Below, piece by piece: positions 46,922-55,617 of a stretch of 64,000 bases of DNA. The notes under the pieces were generated by a model. The model searched no databases. It saw only the letters and a program-made list of their open reading frames with translations, and had not been told where the DNA came from. Origin of the DNA: Serratia inhibens (GTDB taxonomy: Bacteria; Pseudomonadota; Gammaproteobacteria; Enterobacterales; Enterobacteriaceae); assembly GCF_003591175.1 (NCBI RefSeq), contig NZ_QYYG01000002.1, positions 62,001-126,000 of the forward strand, read 5' to 3'. Made by a program: the position numbers and the translations under genes. How positions within the stretch are numbered: position 1 is the stretch's first letter; each line of letters starts with the position of its first letter.

Positions 46922-47710
46922 TCATGCCGCTTTCGCGTGCTTCTCGTAGAGGAACTTCAGCACCTGACGACGGTAATGGTGATAATTCGGGTCATCGGCC
47001 AGCGCCACCCGTGAACGCGGACGCGGCAGCTTCACCTCAAGAATTTCACCGACGGTGGCCGCCGGGCCGTTGGTCATCATCATTACCCGATCGGACAGCA
47101 GCACCGCTTCATCGACGTCATGGGTAATCAGTACGATGGTGGTGTTCAGCCGTTGCTGGATTTCCATCACCGCATCCTGCAGATGGGCACGGGTCAACGC
47201 GTCCAGCGCGCCAAAGGGTTCATCCATCAACAGCACTTTGGGCTTCATCGCCAGCGCACGGGCGATGCCGACGCGCTGCTTCATGCCGCCGGAGATTTCA
47301 TGCGGCCGCTTGTGCAGCGCGTGGCTCATATGCACCAATTCCAGGTTGTGTTCGATCCACTCGCGCATTTCGCCGCGCGTCATTTCACGCCGGAATACCT
47401 GATGCACCGCCAGCGCCACGTTTTCGTAGGTGGTCAGCCAAGGCAGCAGCGAATGGTTCTGGAACACCACGCCGCGATCTGGCCCCGGCCCGGTGATTTG
47501 CTGGTTATCGCACAGCAGCACGCCGTCGCTGGGCTCAGTCAGCCCGGCGATCAAATTCAGCAGCGTCGACTTGCCGCAGCCGGAATGGCCGATCAGGCTG
47601 ACGGTTTCCCCCGCCTGGATATCGAAACTCACCCGATCCAGCGCGATAAACTCTCCCTTTGGGGTGGCAAAGCGCTGGCTGACGTTCTGGACCTGAATAA
47701 TAGGTTTCAT
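46922..47710 (-). CDS. nasD: Nitrate ABC transporter ATP-binding protein NasD
   Basis: The 262-residue ATPase powers nitrate/nitrite uptake with NasE and NasF. Walker A GHSGCGKST near 42, Q-loop VVFQNHSLLPWL, signature SGGMKQRVGIARAL and Walker B VLLMDEPFGALD are complete. It belongs to the NrtD/SsuB/TauB group; operon context selects nitrate. It starts 10 bases after nasE ends and stops 7 bases before the nasCB fusion. Confidence 0.93.
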   Translation of the reverse strand: MKPIIQVQNVSQRFATPKGEFIALDRVSFDIQAGETVSLIGHSGCGKSTLLNLIAGLTEPSDGVLLCDNQQITGPGPDRGVVFQNHSLLPWLTTYENVALAVHQVFRREMTRGEMREWIEHNLELVHMSHALHKRPHEISGGMKQRVGIARALAMKPKVLLMDEPFGALDALTRAHLQDAVMEIQQRLNTTIVLITHDVDEAVLLSDRVMMMTNGPAATVGEILEVKLPRPRSRVALADDPNYHHYRRQVLKFLYEKHAKAA

Positions 47711-47720
47711 GGTGAGCTCC

Positions 47721-48605
47721 TTAACGGTTCTGATAGCTAAAACGTTTTGCCAGTAACATCAGCCCCTGCTCGAGCAGCAGCCCCACTACGCCGATCACGA
47801 TGATGGCGATGATGATGTTTTCGACGTTGAGGTTGTTCCATTCATTCCAAATCCAAAAACCGATCCCGACGCCGCCGGTCAGCATTTCCGCCGCCACGAT
47901 CACCAACCAGGCGATGCCGATGGACAGGCGCACGCCGGTCAGTACATATGGCAGCACCGCCGGGAACAGGATTTTGCGCATCACCGTCCACTCAGACAGC
48001 TTCAGTACCCGCGCCACGTTGAGGTAGTCTTGCGGAATGCGCGTGACGCCTTCTGCGGTGTTGAGGATCATCGGCCAGATGGAGCAGATGAAAATGGTCC
48101 AGGTTGATGCCGGCTCCGCGCGCTGGAACAGCAGCAGGCCAATCGGCAGCCAGGCCAGCGGGCTGACCGGGCGCAGCAGCGAAATGATCGGGTTAAGCAT
48201 GTTCGCCAGAAAGGCAAAGCGCCCCAGCAGGAACCCGGCCGGAATACCGACCAACGCCGCCAGCCCAAAACCTGTGGCTACGCGCTGCAACGAGGCCAGC
48301 ACGTTCCAGCCGATACCCTGATCGTTCGGCCCGGCGGAATAAAACGGATCGGCAAACAGCGTCAGCGCCGCTTGCCAGGTCGCCAGGGGGGTAGGAAAGC
48401 CCTTGCTGTTGAGCGCGGCGATCTGCCAGATAACCAGGGTCAACACCAGCCCCAATGCCGCAGGCACCGCACGGCGAAAAACGCTCTGCAAAGGCAAGTT
48501 CCAGCGCGGTTTGGGCTGCGGCTTCGCGGTGGCCGGGATTTTCAGCGGCACGATTTCCGCACTGGTCGGCGTTGGAATATCAATACGTTCAGCGAGATTT
48601 TTCAT
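47721..48605 (-). CDS. nasE: Nitrate ABC transporter permease NasE
   Basis: The 294-residue inner-membrane protein has a charged cytoplasmic lead of about 45 residues and then six hydrophobic segments. The coupling-loop EAA-type sequence (LNVARVLKLSEWTVMRKILFPAVLPYVLTGVRLSIG) near 197 matches NrtB/SsuC permeases. It would form the homodimeric channel for nitrate import. It begins 8 bases after nasF and is followed by nasD. Confidence 0.92.
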   Translation of the reverse strand: MKNLAERIDIPTPTSAEIVPLKIPATAKPQPKPRWNLPLQSVFRRAVPAALGLVLTLVIWQIAALNSKGFPTPLATWQAALTLFADPFYSAGPNDQGIGWNVLASLQRVATGFGLAALVGIPAGFLLGRFAFLANMLNPIISLLRPVSPLAWLPIGLLLFQRAEPASTWTIFICSIWPMILNTAEGVTRIPQDYLNVARVLKLSEWTVMRKILFPAVLPYVLTGVRLSIGIAWLVIVAAEMLTGGVGIGFWIWNEWNNLNVENIIIAIIVIGVVGLLLEQGLMLLAKRFSYQNR

Positions 48606-48613
48606 CGGTTACC

Positions 48614-49873
48614 TCAGCGCTTTAAAGAGAAACTGTTGGCGTATTCCGCCGGATTGCTGCCGTCCCAACGTTTACCGTCAAACAGCGTGCTGGCGCGCAT
48701 GTCGCTGCCAGGAAGATTCACCCCGCCCACCGCGCTTGCCGCCTGTTTGTAGATCTCGGTACGGTTGATTTTTTGCGCGACGGCCAGGTAGTCCGGCTCG
48801 GCGTTCAACAGGCCCCAGCGACGATGCTGGGTCAGGAACCACATGCCGTCCGACAGATACGGGTAGCTCACCTCGCCATCATGGAAAAAGCGCATCGCAT
48901 GGGCGTCCTGCCAGGATTTGCCCAGACCGTTTTGGTATTGGCCCAGCATGCGGCCGGTGATCACTTCCGGTTTGGTATTGATGTAGGCGCGCCCTGCCAC
49001 TACCTGGGCGGTCTCCTCGCGGTTGGCGTCGGAGCTGTCTATCCAGCGTGCGGCGTCCAGCACGGCGGCGGTCAGCGCGCGGGCGCCGTTCGGGTTGGCC
49101 GCCACCCAGTTCCCCGTGGTACCCAGCACTTTTTCCGGATGATCGGGCCAGATTTCCTGGGTGGTGACGGCGGTAAAACCGATGTTTTCGGCGATGGCGC
49201 GCTGGTTCCACGGCTCCCCGACGCAGAAACCGCTCATGTTGCCGATCTTCATGTTCATCACCATCTGCGGCGGCGGCACCACCACATTGCGCACGTCGTC
49301 AAACGGATGAATGCCGGCGTTCGCCAGCCAGTAATAGAGCCACATGGCGTGGGTACCGGTCGGGAAGGTTTGGGCGAAGGTGTAAGTGCCCTTGGCGCTG
49401 GCGTCGACGTGTTTTTTCAGCGCGGCCGCATCGGTGACGCCAGCCTCCTTTAACTGGTTGGATAGCGTGATCGCCTGACCGTTGTTGTTGAGCGTCATCA
49501 GCACCGCCATGTCGTGCTGCGGTCCGGCTACGCCCAATTGCAGGCCATAAACCATGCCGTACAGCACGTGCGCCGCATCCAGCTCGCCGGACAGCAGCTT
49601 GTCGCGTACCGCCGCCCAACTGGCTTCTTTGCTGGGAATGATTTTGATGCCGTATTTTTCGTCAAACTTTTTCACCGCCGCCATCACCACCGAGGCGCAG
49701 TCGGTCAGCGGAATAAAGCCCACGCGGATCTCTTTTTTCTCCGGTGCGTCAGAGCCTGCCGCCCAGGCCGTATTCATCAGGCCAGGCAGCAACATGCTGC
49801 CGCCCAGCGCCGCGCTGCCGGCCAAAAAGCGGCGGCGCGTCAACTCAAGCCCAGGGTGTTTGGTGTGCGTCAT
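48614..49873 (-). CDS. nasF: Nitrate ABC transporter binding protein NasF
   Basis: The 419-residue protein carries a twin-arginine signal (TRRRFLAGSAALGGSMLLPG), so it is probably exported folded. The rest is an NrtA/SsuA-like periplasmic binding protein (IRVGFIPLTDCASVVMAAVKKFDEKYGIKI, MKIGNMSGFCVGEPWNQRAI, QEIWPDHPEKVLGTTGNW); the GFCVGEPW block is typical of nitrate binders. ATG 49873 with AAGGAC upstream is preferred over a TTG five codons earlier. It is the first gene of the assimilation operon, behind a long leader with a terminator. Confidence 0.93.
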   Translation of the reverse strand: MTHTKHPGLELTRRRFLAGSAALGGSMLLPGLMNTAWAAGSDAPEKKEIRVGFIPLTDCASVVMAAVKKFDEKYGIKIIPSKEASWAAVRDKLLSGELDAAHVLYGMVYGLQLGVAGPQHDMAVLMTLNNNGQAITLSNQLKEAGVTDAAALKKHVDASAKGTYTFAQTFPTGTHAMWLYYWLANAGIHPFDDVRNVVVPPPQMVMNMKIGNMSGFCVGEPWNQRAIAENIGFTAVTTQEIWPDHPEKVLGTTGNWVAANPNGARALTAAVLDAARWIDSSDANREETAQVVAGRAYINTKPEVITGRMLGQYQNGLGKSWQDAHAMRFFHDGEVSYPYLSDGMWFLTQHRRWGLLNAEPDYLAVAQKINRTEIYKQAASAVGGVNLPGSDMRASTLFDGKRWDGSNPAEYANSFSLKR

Positions 49874-49903
49874 CAGCAAGTCCTTCAATCAGGCGATAAA
49901 AAT

Positions 49904-49964
49904 AAAAAAGGCGTCCCATCAGCACATTCCACCATTGGGGTGAACATGCTGAAAGGACGCCTTT
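49904..49964 (-). terminator. Leader terminator of the nasF operon
   Basis: Minus-strand 49964-49955 pairs with 49916-49907 over 10 bases, with further pairing inside (TCAGCA/TGCTGA), and six T residues follow at 49909-49904. It lies within the nasF leader, about 30 bases before the ATG, as in Klebsiella oxytoca where NasR overrides it. Confidence 0.88.
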
Positions 49965-49985
49965 ATCCATATTCTTGTTGGCAAT

Positions 49986-50003
49986 CCGACCGCCATTGGC
50001 CGG
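49986..50003 (-). promoter_or_regulatory. Hexaloop hairpin, candidate NasR (ANTAR) binding site
   Basis: On the minus strand CCGGCC-AATGGC-GGTCGG forms a 6-base-pair stem closed by a six-base loop with A at position 1 and G at position 4, the loop rule known for ANTAR targets. It lies near the 5' end of the predicted leader and upstream of the terminator hairpin. Confidence 0.75.
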
Positions 50004-50019
50004 AGTACCTTTCAGTTAA

Positions 50020-50035
50020 TGCAGCTTGCGTGCCA
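50020..50035 (-). promoter_or_regulatory. Sigma-54 promoter of nasF
   Basis: Minus-strand TGGCACGCAAGCTGCA (50035-50020) matches the -24/-12 consensus TGGCACGN4TTGCW at all but one position, with GG and GC at the required distance. Transcription would begin near 50009, just ahead of the hexaloop hairpin. Confidence 0.88.
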
Positions 50036-50176
50036 AATCTGTCGATAACCCCAGCCAGCTCCTGCCAGACAGGCACGCTGCACTCCGCGCCCGCATAATT
50101 CGGGGTGAATATATTAGCTCCCTACAGCCGATGGGGAGTACACAGGGCATCGTTTGCACAACGGCAAGGCATTAAC

Positions 50177-50193
50177 TGCACTGACTGTGTGCA
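50177..50193. promoter_or_regulatory. NtrC binding site
   Basis: TGCAC-N7-GTGCA is a perfect palindromic NtrC site about 150 bases upstream of the sigma-54 promoter, a normal enhancer distance. It means the operon should be on only under nitrogen limitation. Confidence 0.82.
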
Positions 50194-50201
50194 TATACTC
50201 C

Positions 50202-51482
50202 TTAAGGAGTATCCCCGGTAGCCGGTAAAATATCGGCCACCGCCAGCATGGCATTGGCAATCTCAATCAGCCGCTTGTTTTGGTTCATGGCCATCTTGAG
50301 CAGCAGCCGATGGGCTTCCTCCTCGGTCAACCCGCGATGCCGGATCAACAGCCCTTTGGCGCGTTCGATTTGCTTGCGCTCATGCAGCGTCGCGCGCGCC
50401 GTCGCCAACTCTTCTGACAGCACCTGCAACCGCTGCGACTGCTGCTGAATCAACTCCATCATGGAACGACCCAGGCGCGGGTTGATGCCGTCCCCCATCA
50501 GCGGCGACGCCTCCCCCAACGGAGTGGCCACGAACACCGCGTAGCTTTCTCTCGCCTGCTGCGGCACGTAACCGACGTAATCTACCTCCAGCGAGCGCCG
50601 GGCCTCGGCCAGGCTATGGCGGCAACTGGCCATCAGCGCTTCTTCCAGCCGATCCTCAATCTGTTTCATCAGATCGATGCGCGCACTGGTGATTTCGAAC
50701 CAGCGCAGGCTGGTGTCGGCGCGATCGCTCAACTGCAATTGGGTGCAGGCGATGCGACGCAGGCGTTCAAACTCGCGGTCATCCTGCTGCTGTATACGCC
50801 GCCACTGGGCCAGCGACTGTTCATCGGCAAACTCGCTGAAGGTATGAAAACAGCGCTCTTGCCCTTCGATCAGCATCAGTAACTGTTGATGGGAGGCTTC
50901 GCTGAACTGCATGGCGGCAAAACCGGCAGCGCCGATTGCCCGCTCTTGCCCGGCCAGCTCCTTGCCCTGCATAAAGCTGAACATGGCGATCAACGCGCGC
51001 GTCATGGCGGGTTCGACGCAGGCATCCGCCGCCTCGAACACCAGCGCCAGCAGGCTGTGAATGATGTTATTGAAGGTATCCATGGCGGCAGGCTGAGAGA
51101 CCTGCTGTTGCCGCACCTGCCGACGCAGCGCGGGCAAGGCGGTGAGGTTGTGCAACGCACAGGCGATGCGGCTGAACAGCCGGCTGGCGCTGGCCAGCGG
51201 TGCCGTGGCGGCGTCCAACTGCGCCAGTTGCCGCTGCACCGCCAGTTCGGCCTGCTCCACGTCCTGCGTTCTGCCTGCCAACCGTTCGCCGAACAACGCG
51301 CCCTGCGAACACAGATAAATATTGACGGTGCCGCGCTCGCGCTGGAGTACGTGGATCAATTGGCTGACCCGGCCAACCAACTGGCCCATCTGCAGCAGCT
51401 GTTGCAACACGGTGATTTCGCAGCGTTTGGACGCCAGCAGAAAATCGCCGGCGCTGGGCGGGAAAGCGCTATTACGGCTCAT
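50202..51482 (-). CDS. nasR: Nitrate/nitrite-responsive antitermination protein NasR
   Basis: NasR (426 residues) binds nitrate or nitrite and then prevents termination in the nasF leader. The N-terminal three-quarters is an all-helical NIT sensor (FLLASKRCEITVLQQLLQMGQLVGRVSQLIHVLQRERG, ending in the RWFEITSARIDLMKQIEDRL region). The last 60 residues are an ANTAR RNA-binding domain (RKQIERAKGLLIRHRGLTEEEAHRLLLKMAM). It is directly upstream of its target and reads the same way, as in Klebsiella. ATG 51482 is used; a TTG at 51521 would add 13 residues. The stop overlaps an 18-base palindrome. Confidence 0.94.
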   Translation of the reverse strand: MSRNSAFPPSAGDFLLASKRCEITVLQQLLQMGQLVGRVSQLIHVLQRERGTVNIYLCSQGALFGERLAGRTQDVEQAELAVQRQLAQLDAATAPLASASRLFSRIACALHNLTALPALRRQVRQQQVSQPAAMDTFNNIIHSLLALVFEAADACVEPAMTRALIAMFSFMQGKELAGQERAIGAAGFAAMQFSEASHQQLLMLIEGQERCFHTFSEFADEQSLAQWRRIQQQDDREFERLRRIACTQLQLSDRADTSLRWFEITSARIDLMKQIEDRLEEALMASCRHSLAEARRSLEVDYVGYVPQQARESYAVFVATPLGEASPLMGDGINPRLGRSMMELIQQQSQRLQVLSEELATARATLHERKQIERAKGLLIRHRGLTEEEAHRLLLKMAMNQNKRLIEIANAMLAVADILPATGDTP

Positions 51483-51537
51483 GACAGGATCCCCGTTACG
51501 GTAAATAGGCAGATCCTGCAAAAGCCGTGCCGTAGCG

Positions 51538-53112
51538 TTACTTACTCACTCGATCCAGATAAAGCATGCTGTTGGCGATGTTCAGCGTGGCGCCTTTAAT
51601 GTTGTCGCGCAGCGCCACCAGCGTTTGCCCTTGCAGCGCGACGACGTACGGCGAGCTGGCCTGAACTTCATGCTGCAAGGCTGCGTAACGCGCGGCGCGT
51701 TTTACCCCATCGCCTTCTGCCGCCGCCGCGCGGGTTTCCGCACTCAGCGCCGGTATCGTCCACTGGGTGCGCCAGGCCAGAGTTTTCGGGCCGTTTGGCA
51801 CGTTGTAAGCAAAGGCGCTGGCGTTGGTGTTCGGGTCCAGATAGTCGGCGCCCCAATAGGTGAAGATCGCCTGGAAATCGCGGCCACGCATCTTGCCCCA
51901 CAGATCGCTCTCCACCACCGGGCGGATATCCAACTGCAAACCGGCCTTGGCGAAGCTGGCCTGCAGCGCCTGGGCGATATCGGTATAAGGTGGTTGGTTA
52001 ATGACGATCAAATCGATGCGCGTGCCCTCAGCGATACCGGCGTCATGCAGGATCTGCCTGGCCTTTGCCACGTCAAGTTTGAACGGCTGGTCCGAGACGG
52101 CGCCGTCCAGCCCGACCGGCAGAAAAGCCTGATGAACGCGGTATTGCCCTTTCAGCAGATTTTTCGCGATGGATTGATAATCCACCAGCCAGCGCGCCGC
52201 CTGCCACAGCGCCGGATTAGCCAACGCCGGTTGCTGTTGGTTGCCGGTATTGAAGCCAAGGTAATACACCTTTGCCGAATCATGCTGCTCAATACGTACG
52301 CCCTTTTCATTGCGCAACGAGTTGAACTGATCGGCCCCCAAATCATAGGCCACATCGGCGTCGCCCTTCAGCAGCAGCAGGCGGCGCGTGCCGGCGTCGC
52401 TGACGTTCTTCAGCAGCACCGTTTTCAACTGCGCTTTTGGCTGGGCGTAATCGTTACGGCTGAACAACAGCGCCTCGTGCGGCACATAGTTGCTGACCCG
52501 GTAAGGGCCGGCACCGGCGGAGTTAGAACGCAGCCAGGCATTGCCGAAATCCCCCGCCTGGCTGTGTTCGCTCAACAGTTTCTCATCGACGACCGACGCC
52601 ACCGGTGCGGTCAGCAACCGCAACGCCAGTTCGCTGCCGATATTCGCCGGCCAGCTCAGTTGCAACTGGCTGTCGCTGAGTTTTTTCAACTGGCTTTCGA
52701 CATTGTCCGGTGTCCAGCCGAATTCGCCGAGAATAAACGACGGCGCCTTGTTCAGTTTCACTGCGCGCACCAACGAGAAGATCACGTCTTCCGGCCGTAC
52801 CGGATTGCCGGAGGCAAAGCGCTGATTGCCATGCAGGGTAAAAATCAGGCTGTGACCGTCCGCGCCCGCCTGCCAGCCGCTGGCCAGTTCCGGTGCCAGC
52901 TTTTCCGGCGTTTCACGATCGGGTGCCAGCAGCCGCTGATACAGATTGACCAGGTTGGCTGAGCTGACGGTTTCAAAACTCTCGGCCGGATCCAGGCTGA
53001 TAATCCCCTCCAGCGAGCTGACCACGACCAGCGTGTCTTGCGGAGTGGCGGCCTGCGCGCCCAGGCTGGCTGCCAGGGCGCTGAACACTAACGTTGGGAT
53101 TAAGCGTTTCAT
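51538..53112 (-). CDS. Peptide-type ABC transporter substrate-binding protein (copy 2)
   Basis: The 524-residue periplasmic protein has a signal peptide (MKRLIPTLVFSALAASLGAQA) and the SBP_bac_5 fold (GIISLDPAESFETVSSANLVNLYQRLL, LIFTLHGNQRFASGNPVRPEDVIFSLVRAV). It aligns by eye with the binding protein at 56666-58234 through the whole length, so the two are paralogues. GGAGAG precedes the ATG. It lies 135 bases after the last ATPase gene of the transporter and 55 bases before nasR. Substrate is unknown; peptides are most likely by family. Confidence 0.88.
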   Translation of the reverse strand: MKRLIPTLVFSALAASLGAQAATPQDTLVVVSSLEGIISLDPAESFETVSSANLVNLYQRLLAPDRETPEKLAPELASGWQAGADGHSLIFTLHGNQRFASGNPVRPEDVIFSLVRAVKLNKAPSFILGEFGWTPDNVESQLKKLSDSQLQLSWPANIGSELALRLLTAPVASVVDEKLLSEHSQAGDFGNAWLRSNSAGAGPYRVSNYVPHEALLFSRNDYAQPKAQLKTVLLKNVSDAGTRRLLLLKGDADVAYDLGADQFNSLRNEKGVRIEQHDSAKVYYLGFNTGNQQQPALANPALWQAARWLVDYQSIAKNLLKGQYRVHQAFLPVGLDGAVSDQPFKLDVAKARQILHDAGIAEGTRIDLIVINQPPYTDIAQALQASFAKAGLQLDIRPVVESDLWGKMRGRDFQAIFTYWGADYLDPNTNASAFAYNVPNGPKTLAWRTQWTIPALSAETRAAAAEGDGVKRAARYAALQHEVQASSPYVVALQGQTLVALRDNIKGATLNIANSMLYLDRVSK

Positions 53113-53247
53113 TGATGCACTCTCCAGAATCACGCGGATGCGTTATTTTTCGAGTGTAGGGCGGCGAATTTATAAGAAGAACGACTATAAATTGCTTTAT
53201 TTATTACACAGATGAATATACCCACCGGCAGAGCGGCGGGTATGGCT

Positions 53248-53919
53248 TCAGCTTACCAACCGGCCGTGCGCCATCGCCACCGAGCGATCGCACATGTGGT
53301 CGATTACGTCGGCGTCGTGGCTGACCAGGATCATGGTCAGATCGCCCGCTTGCTTCAAATCGTTGAGCAGGTTAAGGATTTCCGCCTGTACCGACATGTC
53401 CAGAGCCGACGTCGGCTCGTCCAGCAGCAGCAATTTCGGTTTTAGCAGCAGCGCCCGCACTATCGCCACCCGCTGGCGCTGGCCGCCGGAAAGCTGGTGC
53501 GGATAGCGATCCAGCAAGCGCGGGTCCAGCCCCACCTGCCGAAAACCGGCGCTGATTTTCTGTTCGATATCGCGCTCTTTCAGCAACTTCAACGGCTCCG
53601 CCAACGTGCGCAACAGCCGGTGCCTGGGATGCAACGACGCATAAGGGTCCTGAAACACCATCTGCACCTCACGCCGCAGCGTGCCGGTGAACGGCCGGCC
53701 GGGCTTCAGATCCTGGCCCAGCAGCCGGAAACCGCCGCTCCAGTTCTCGTTCAACCCGGCCAGCACCCACAGCAGCGAGGATTTACCGCAACCTGAGGGG
53801 CCGACCAGCCCGAAGCATTCGCCCTGTTCGATATGCAGATTGACGTCATGCACCACCCTGCGCAATTCATAGCCCTGACGGTGGCTGACGCTGAGGTTTT
53901 CCAAAGTAATCAGGCTCAT
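53248..53919 (-). CDS. ABC transporter ATPase, DppF-like
   Basis: The 223-residue ATPase has Walker A GPSGCGKSSLLW, Q-loop MVFQDPYASLHP, signature LSGGQRQRVAIVRALLL and Walker B LLLLDEPTSALD. The QDPYASLHPR wording is typical of DppF/OppF. It is shorter than DppF (about 330) because it lacks the C-terminal oligopeptide extension. ATG 53919 overlaps the previous ATPase gene by 4 bases; a longer upstream frame lies within that gene. It is the second of the two ATPases expected for a Dpp/Opp-type importer. Confidence 0.9.
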   Translation of the reverse strand: MSLITLENLSVSHRQGYELRRVVHDVNLHIEQGECFGLVGPSGCGKSSLLWVLAGLNENWSGGFRLLGQDLKPGRPFTGTLRREVQMVFQDPYASLHPRHRLLRTLAEPLKLLKERDIEQKISAGFRQVGLDPRLLDRYPHQLSGGQRQRVAIVRALLLKPKLLLLDEPTSALDMSVQAEILNLLNDLKQAGDLTMILVSHDADVIDHMCDRSVAMAHGRLVS

Positions 53920-54758
53920 TTCAGCGCCTCCAGCAGCGCGCGATCCAATACCGGCAAGGGTTTGCCGTGGGTTTCCCGGCTCGGCCGGCACGACCATAGC
54001 GTGCGGGTATAAGGATGCGTGGCCGAGGCCAACCGGTCGGCGGGCAGTTGATCCAGCAGTTCGCCCTTGTACATCACCAGTACCCGTTCGCAGTAGTGCG
54101 CCACCTGCTGCAAATCGTGGCTAATCAGAATCAGCCCCATATTGCGCTGCTCCACCAGATTTTCGATCAGTTGCAATACCTGATCGCGCATCTGGTGATC
54201 CAGCGCGGAAGTCGGTTCATCGGCAATCAGCAGTTGCGGATCGTTAATCAGCGCAATCGCCAGCATCACCCGCTGGCCCATGCCGCCGGAAAGCTGATGC
54301 GGGTAGCGCTGACGCAACGCCGCCGGATCGGGCAAGCCTACCGCCGCCAGCATGTCCAGCACCTTTTCCCGCCGTTCGGCCCGGCCCAGGCTAGTGTGCA
54401 GCAACAGCGGCTCCTCCACCTGCTTGCCAATCGGCTGGGTAGGGTTCAGCGCATGCTTGGGATCCTGCATCACCATCGCCACTTTTGTGCCACGCAGCCG
54501 GTTCCACTGGCGCTCGTTCAGCCGCGTAAGTTCGTCCCCGCCCAACGTCAGGCGCTGCGCCCGCACTTGCAACGGCGGGGGCAACAGCCCCATCAACGCA
54601 CGGGCGGTCAAGGATTTGCCGGAGCCGGATTCACCGACCAGCGCCAGCCGCTCCTGCCCCATGCTGAAAGAAATCTCTTTTACCAGCGCAACCGGCTGCG
54701 GCGCCGGCAACAGCACCGACAGCCGGTCGGCGATTAATAAGCGGTTATCAATGCCCAT
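53916..54758 (-). CDS. ABC transporter ATPase, DppD-like
   Basis: The 280-residue ATPase has Walker A GESGSGKSLTARALMGL, Q-loop VMQDPKHALNPTQPIGKQ, signature LSGGMGQRVMLAIAL and Walker B LLIADEPTSALD, as in DppD/OppD. ATG 54758 (MGIDNRLLIADRLSV) is chosen over an upstream frame within the permease gene. It overlaps the permease by 11 bases and the next ATPase by 4, showing one polycistronic unit. Confidence 0.9.
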   Translation of the reverse strand: MGIDNRLLIADRLSVLLPAPQPVALVKEISFSMGQERLALVGESGSGKSLTARALMGLLPPPLQVRAQRLTLGGDELTRLNERQWNRLRGTKVAMVMQDPKHALNPTQPIGKQVEEPLLLHTSLGRAERREKVLDMLAAVGLPDPAALRQRYPHQLSGGMGQRVMLAIALINDPQLLIADEPTSALDHQMRDQVLQLIENLVEQRNMGLILISHDLQQVAHYCERVLVMYKGELLDQLPADRLASATHPYTRTLWSCRPSRETHGKPLPVLDRALLEALK

Positions 54759-55617
54759 GACGAGGATCCATTTTATCGCGCAGGCCATCGCCCAGCAGGT
54801 TAAAAGCCAGGCTGGCGAACAGGATCGCCCCGCCCGGCACGGCGGCAACCCACCACTGATCGAAAATCACTTTACTGCCCTCGGCCACCATTGACCCCCA
54901 TTCGGCGGTCGGCGGCGCAACGCCCATGCCGAGAAAACCCAAGCCGGCGGCGGACAGGATAATCCCGCCCAGGCTCAACGCGGCGCGGACTACCGCGCTC
55001 GGCAGGCACAGCGGCAAAATATGGCCGGCCATCAGCCGCAGACCGCCGATGCCCTGCATGCGCGCCGCCGCCAGATAGTCGCTGCGACGCAACGCCAGGG
55101 TTTCCGCCCGCGCCTGACGGGCGAAAGCGGGCCAACTGGTCAACGCCAGCGCCAGCGCGCCGTTCATCAACCCTGGGCCAAGCACCGCGACAAACGCCAA
55201 CGCAATCACCAGGCTGGGCAGCGACAGAAAAATGTCGGTCACGCGCATCAAAATACGCTCCGCCCAACCGCCGAGGTAACCGGCGCTGATACCCACCAGC
55301 AGGCCAATAGGAATGGTCAGCAGCAGGATCAGAGACACCAGAATCAGCGTCGGGCGGGCGCCGTAAATCACCCGCGACAGCAAGTCGCGGCCAAAACCGT
55401 CGGTGCCCAGCCAATGGCCGGAAGAAGGCGGCAGCAGGCGCAACTCAATGTGTTGCAGGTTGGGATCGAAGGGTGCCAGCCACGGGGCCAACAGCGCGGT
55501 AAGGATCAGGATCGCCACCAGCGTCGCGCCAATCGTCAACGTCGTCAGCCGACGGCGTGAGCGGTAGCCGGTAGCCGGTGCGCCCTGGGGCTCATGTTCG
55601 GAAAGGTATTGGCTCAT
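54748..55617 (-). CDS. ABC transporter permease, DppC-like
   Basis: The 289-residue inner-membrane permease has a charged N-terminus, five to six hydrophobic segments and the DppC hallmarks GTDGFGRDLLSRVIYGARPTL near 72 and RSDYLAAARMQGIGGLRLMAGHILP near 178 (the ATPase-coupling loop). It starts inside the stop region of the DppB-like gene (4-base overlap) and overlaps the DppD-like gene. Confidence 0.92.
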   Translation of the reverse strand: MSQYLSEHEPQGAPATGYRSRRRLTTLTIGATLVAILILTALLAPWLAPFDPNLQHIELRLLPPSSGHWLGTDGFGRDLLSRVIYGARPTLILVSLILLLTIPIGLLVGISAGYLGGWAERILMRVTDIFLSLPSLVIALAFVAVLGPGLMNGALALALTSWPAFARQARAETLALRRSDYLAAARMQGIGGLRLMAGHILPLCLPSAVVRAALSLGGIILSAAGLGFLGMGVAPPTAEWGSMVAEGSKVIFDQWWVAAVPGGAILFASLAFNLLGDGLRDKMDPRHGH

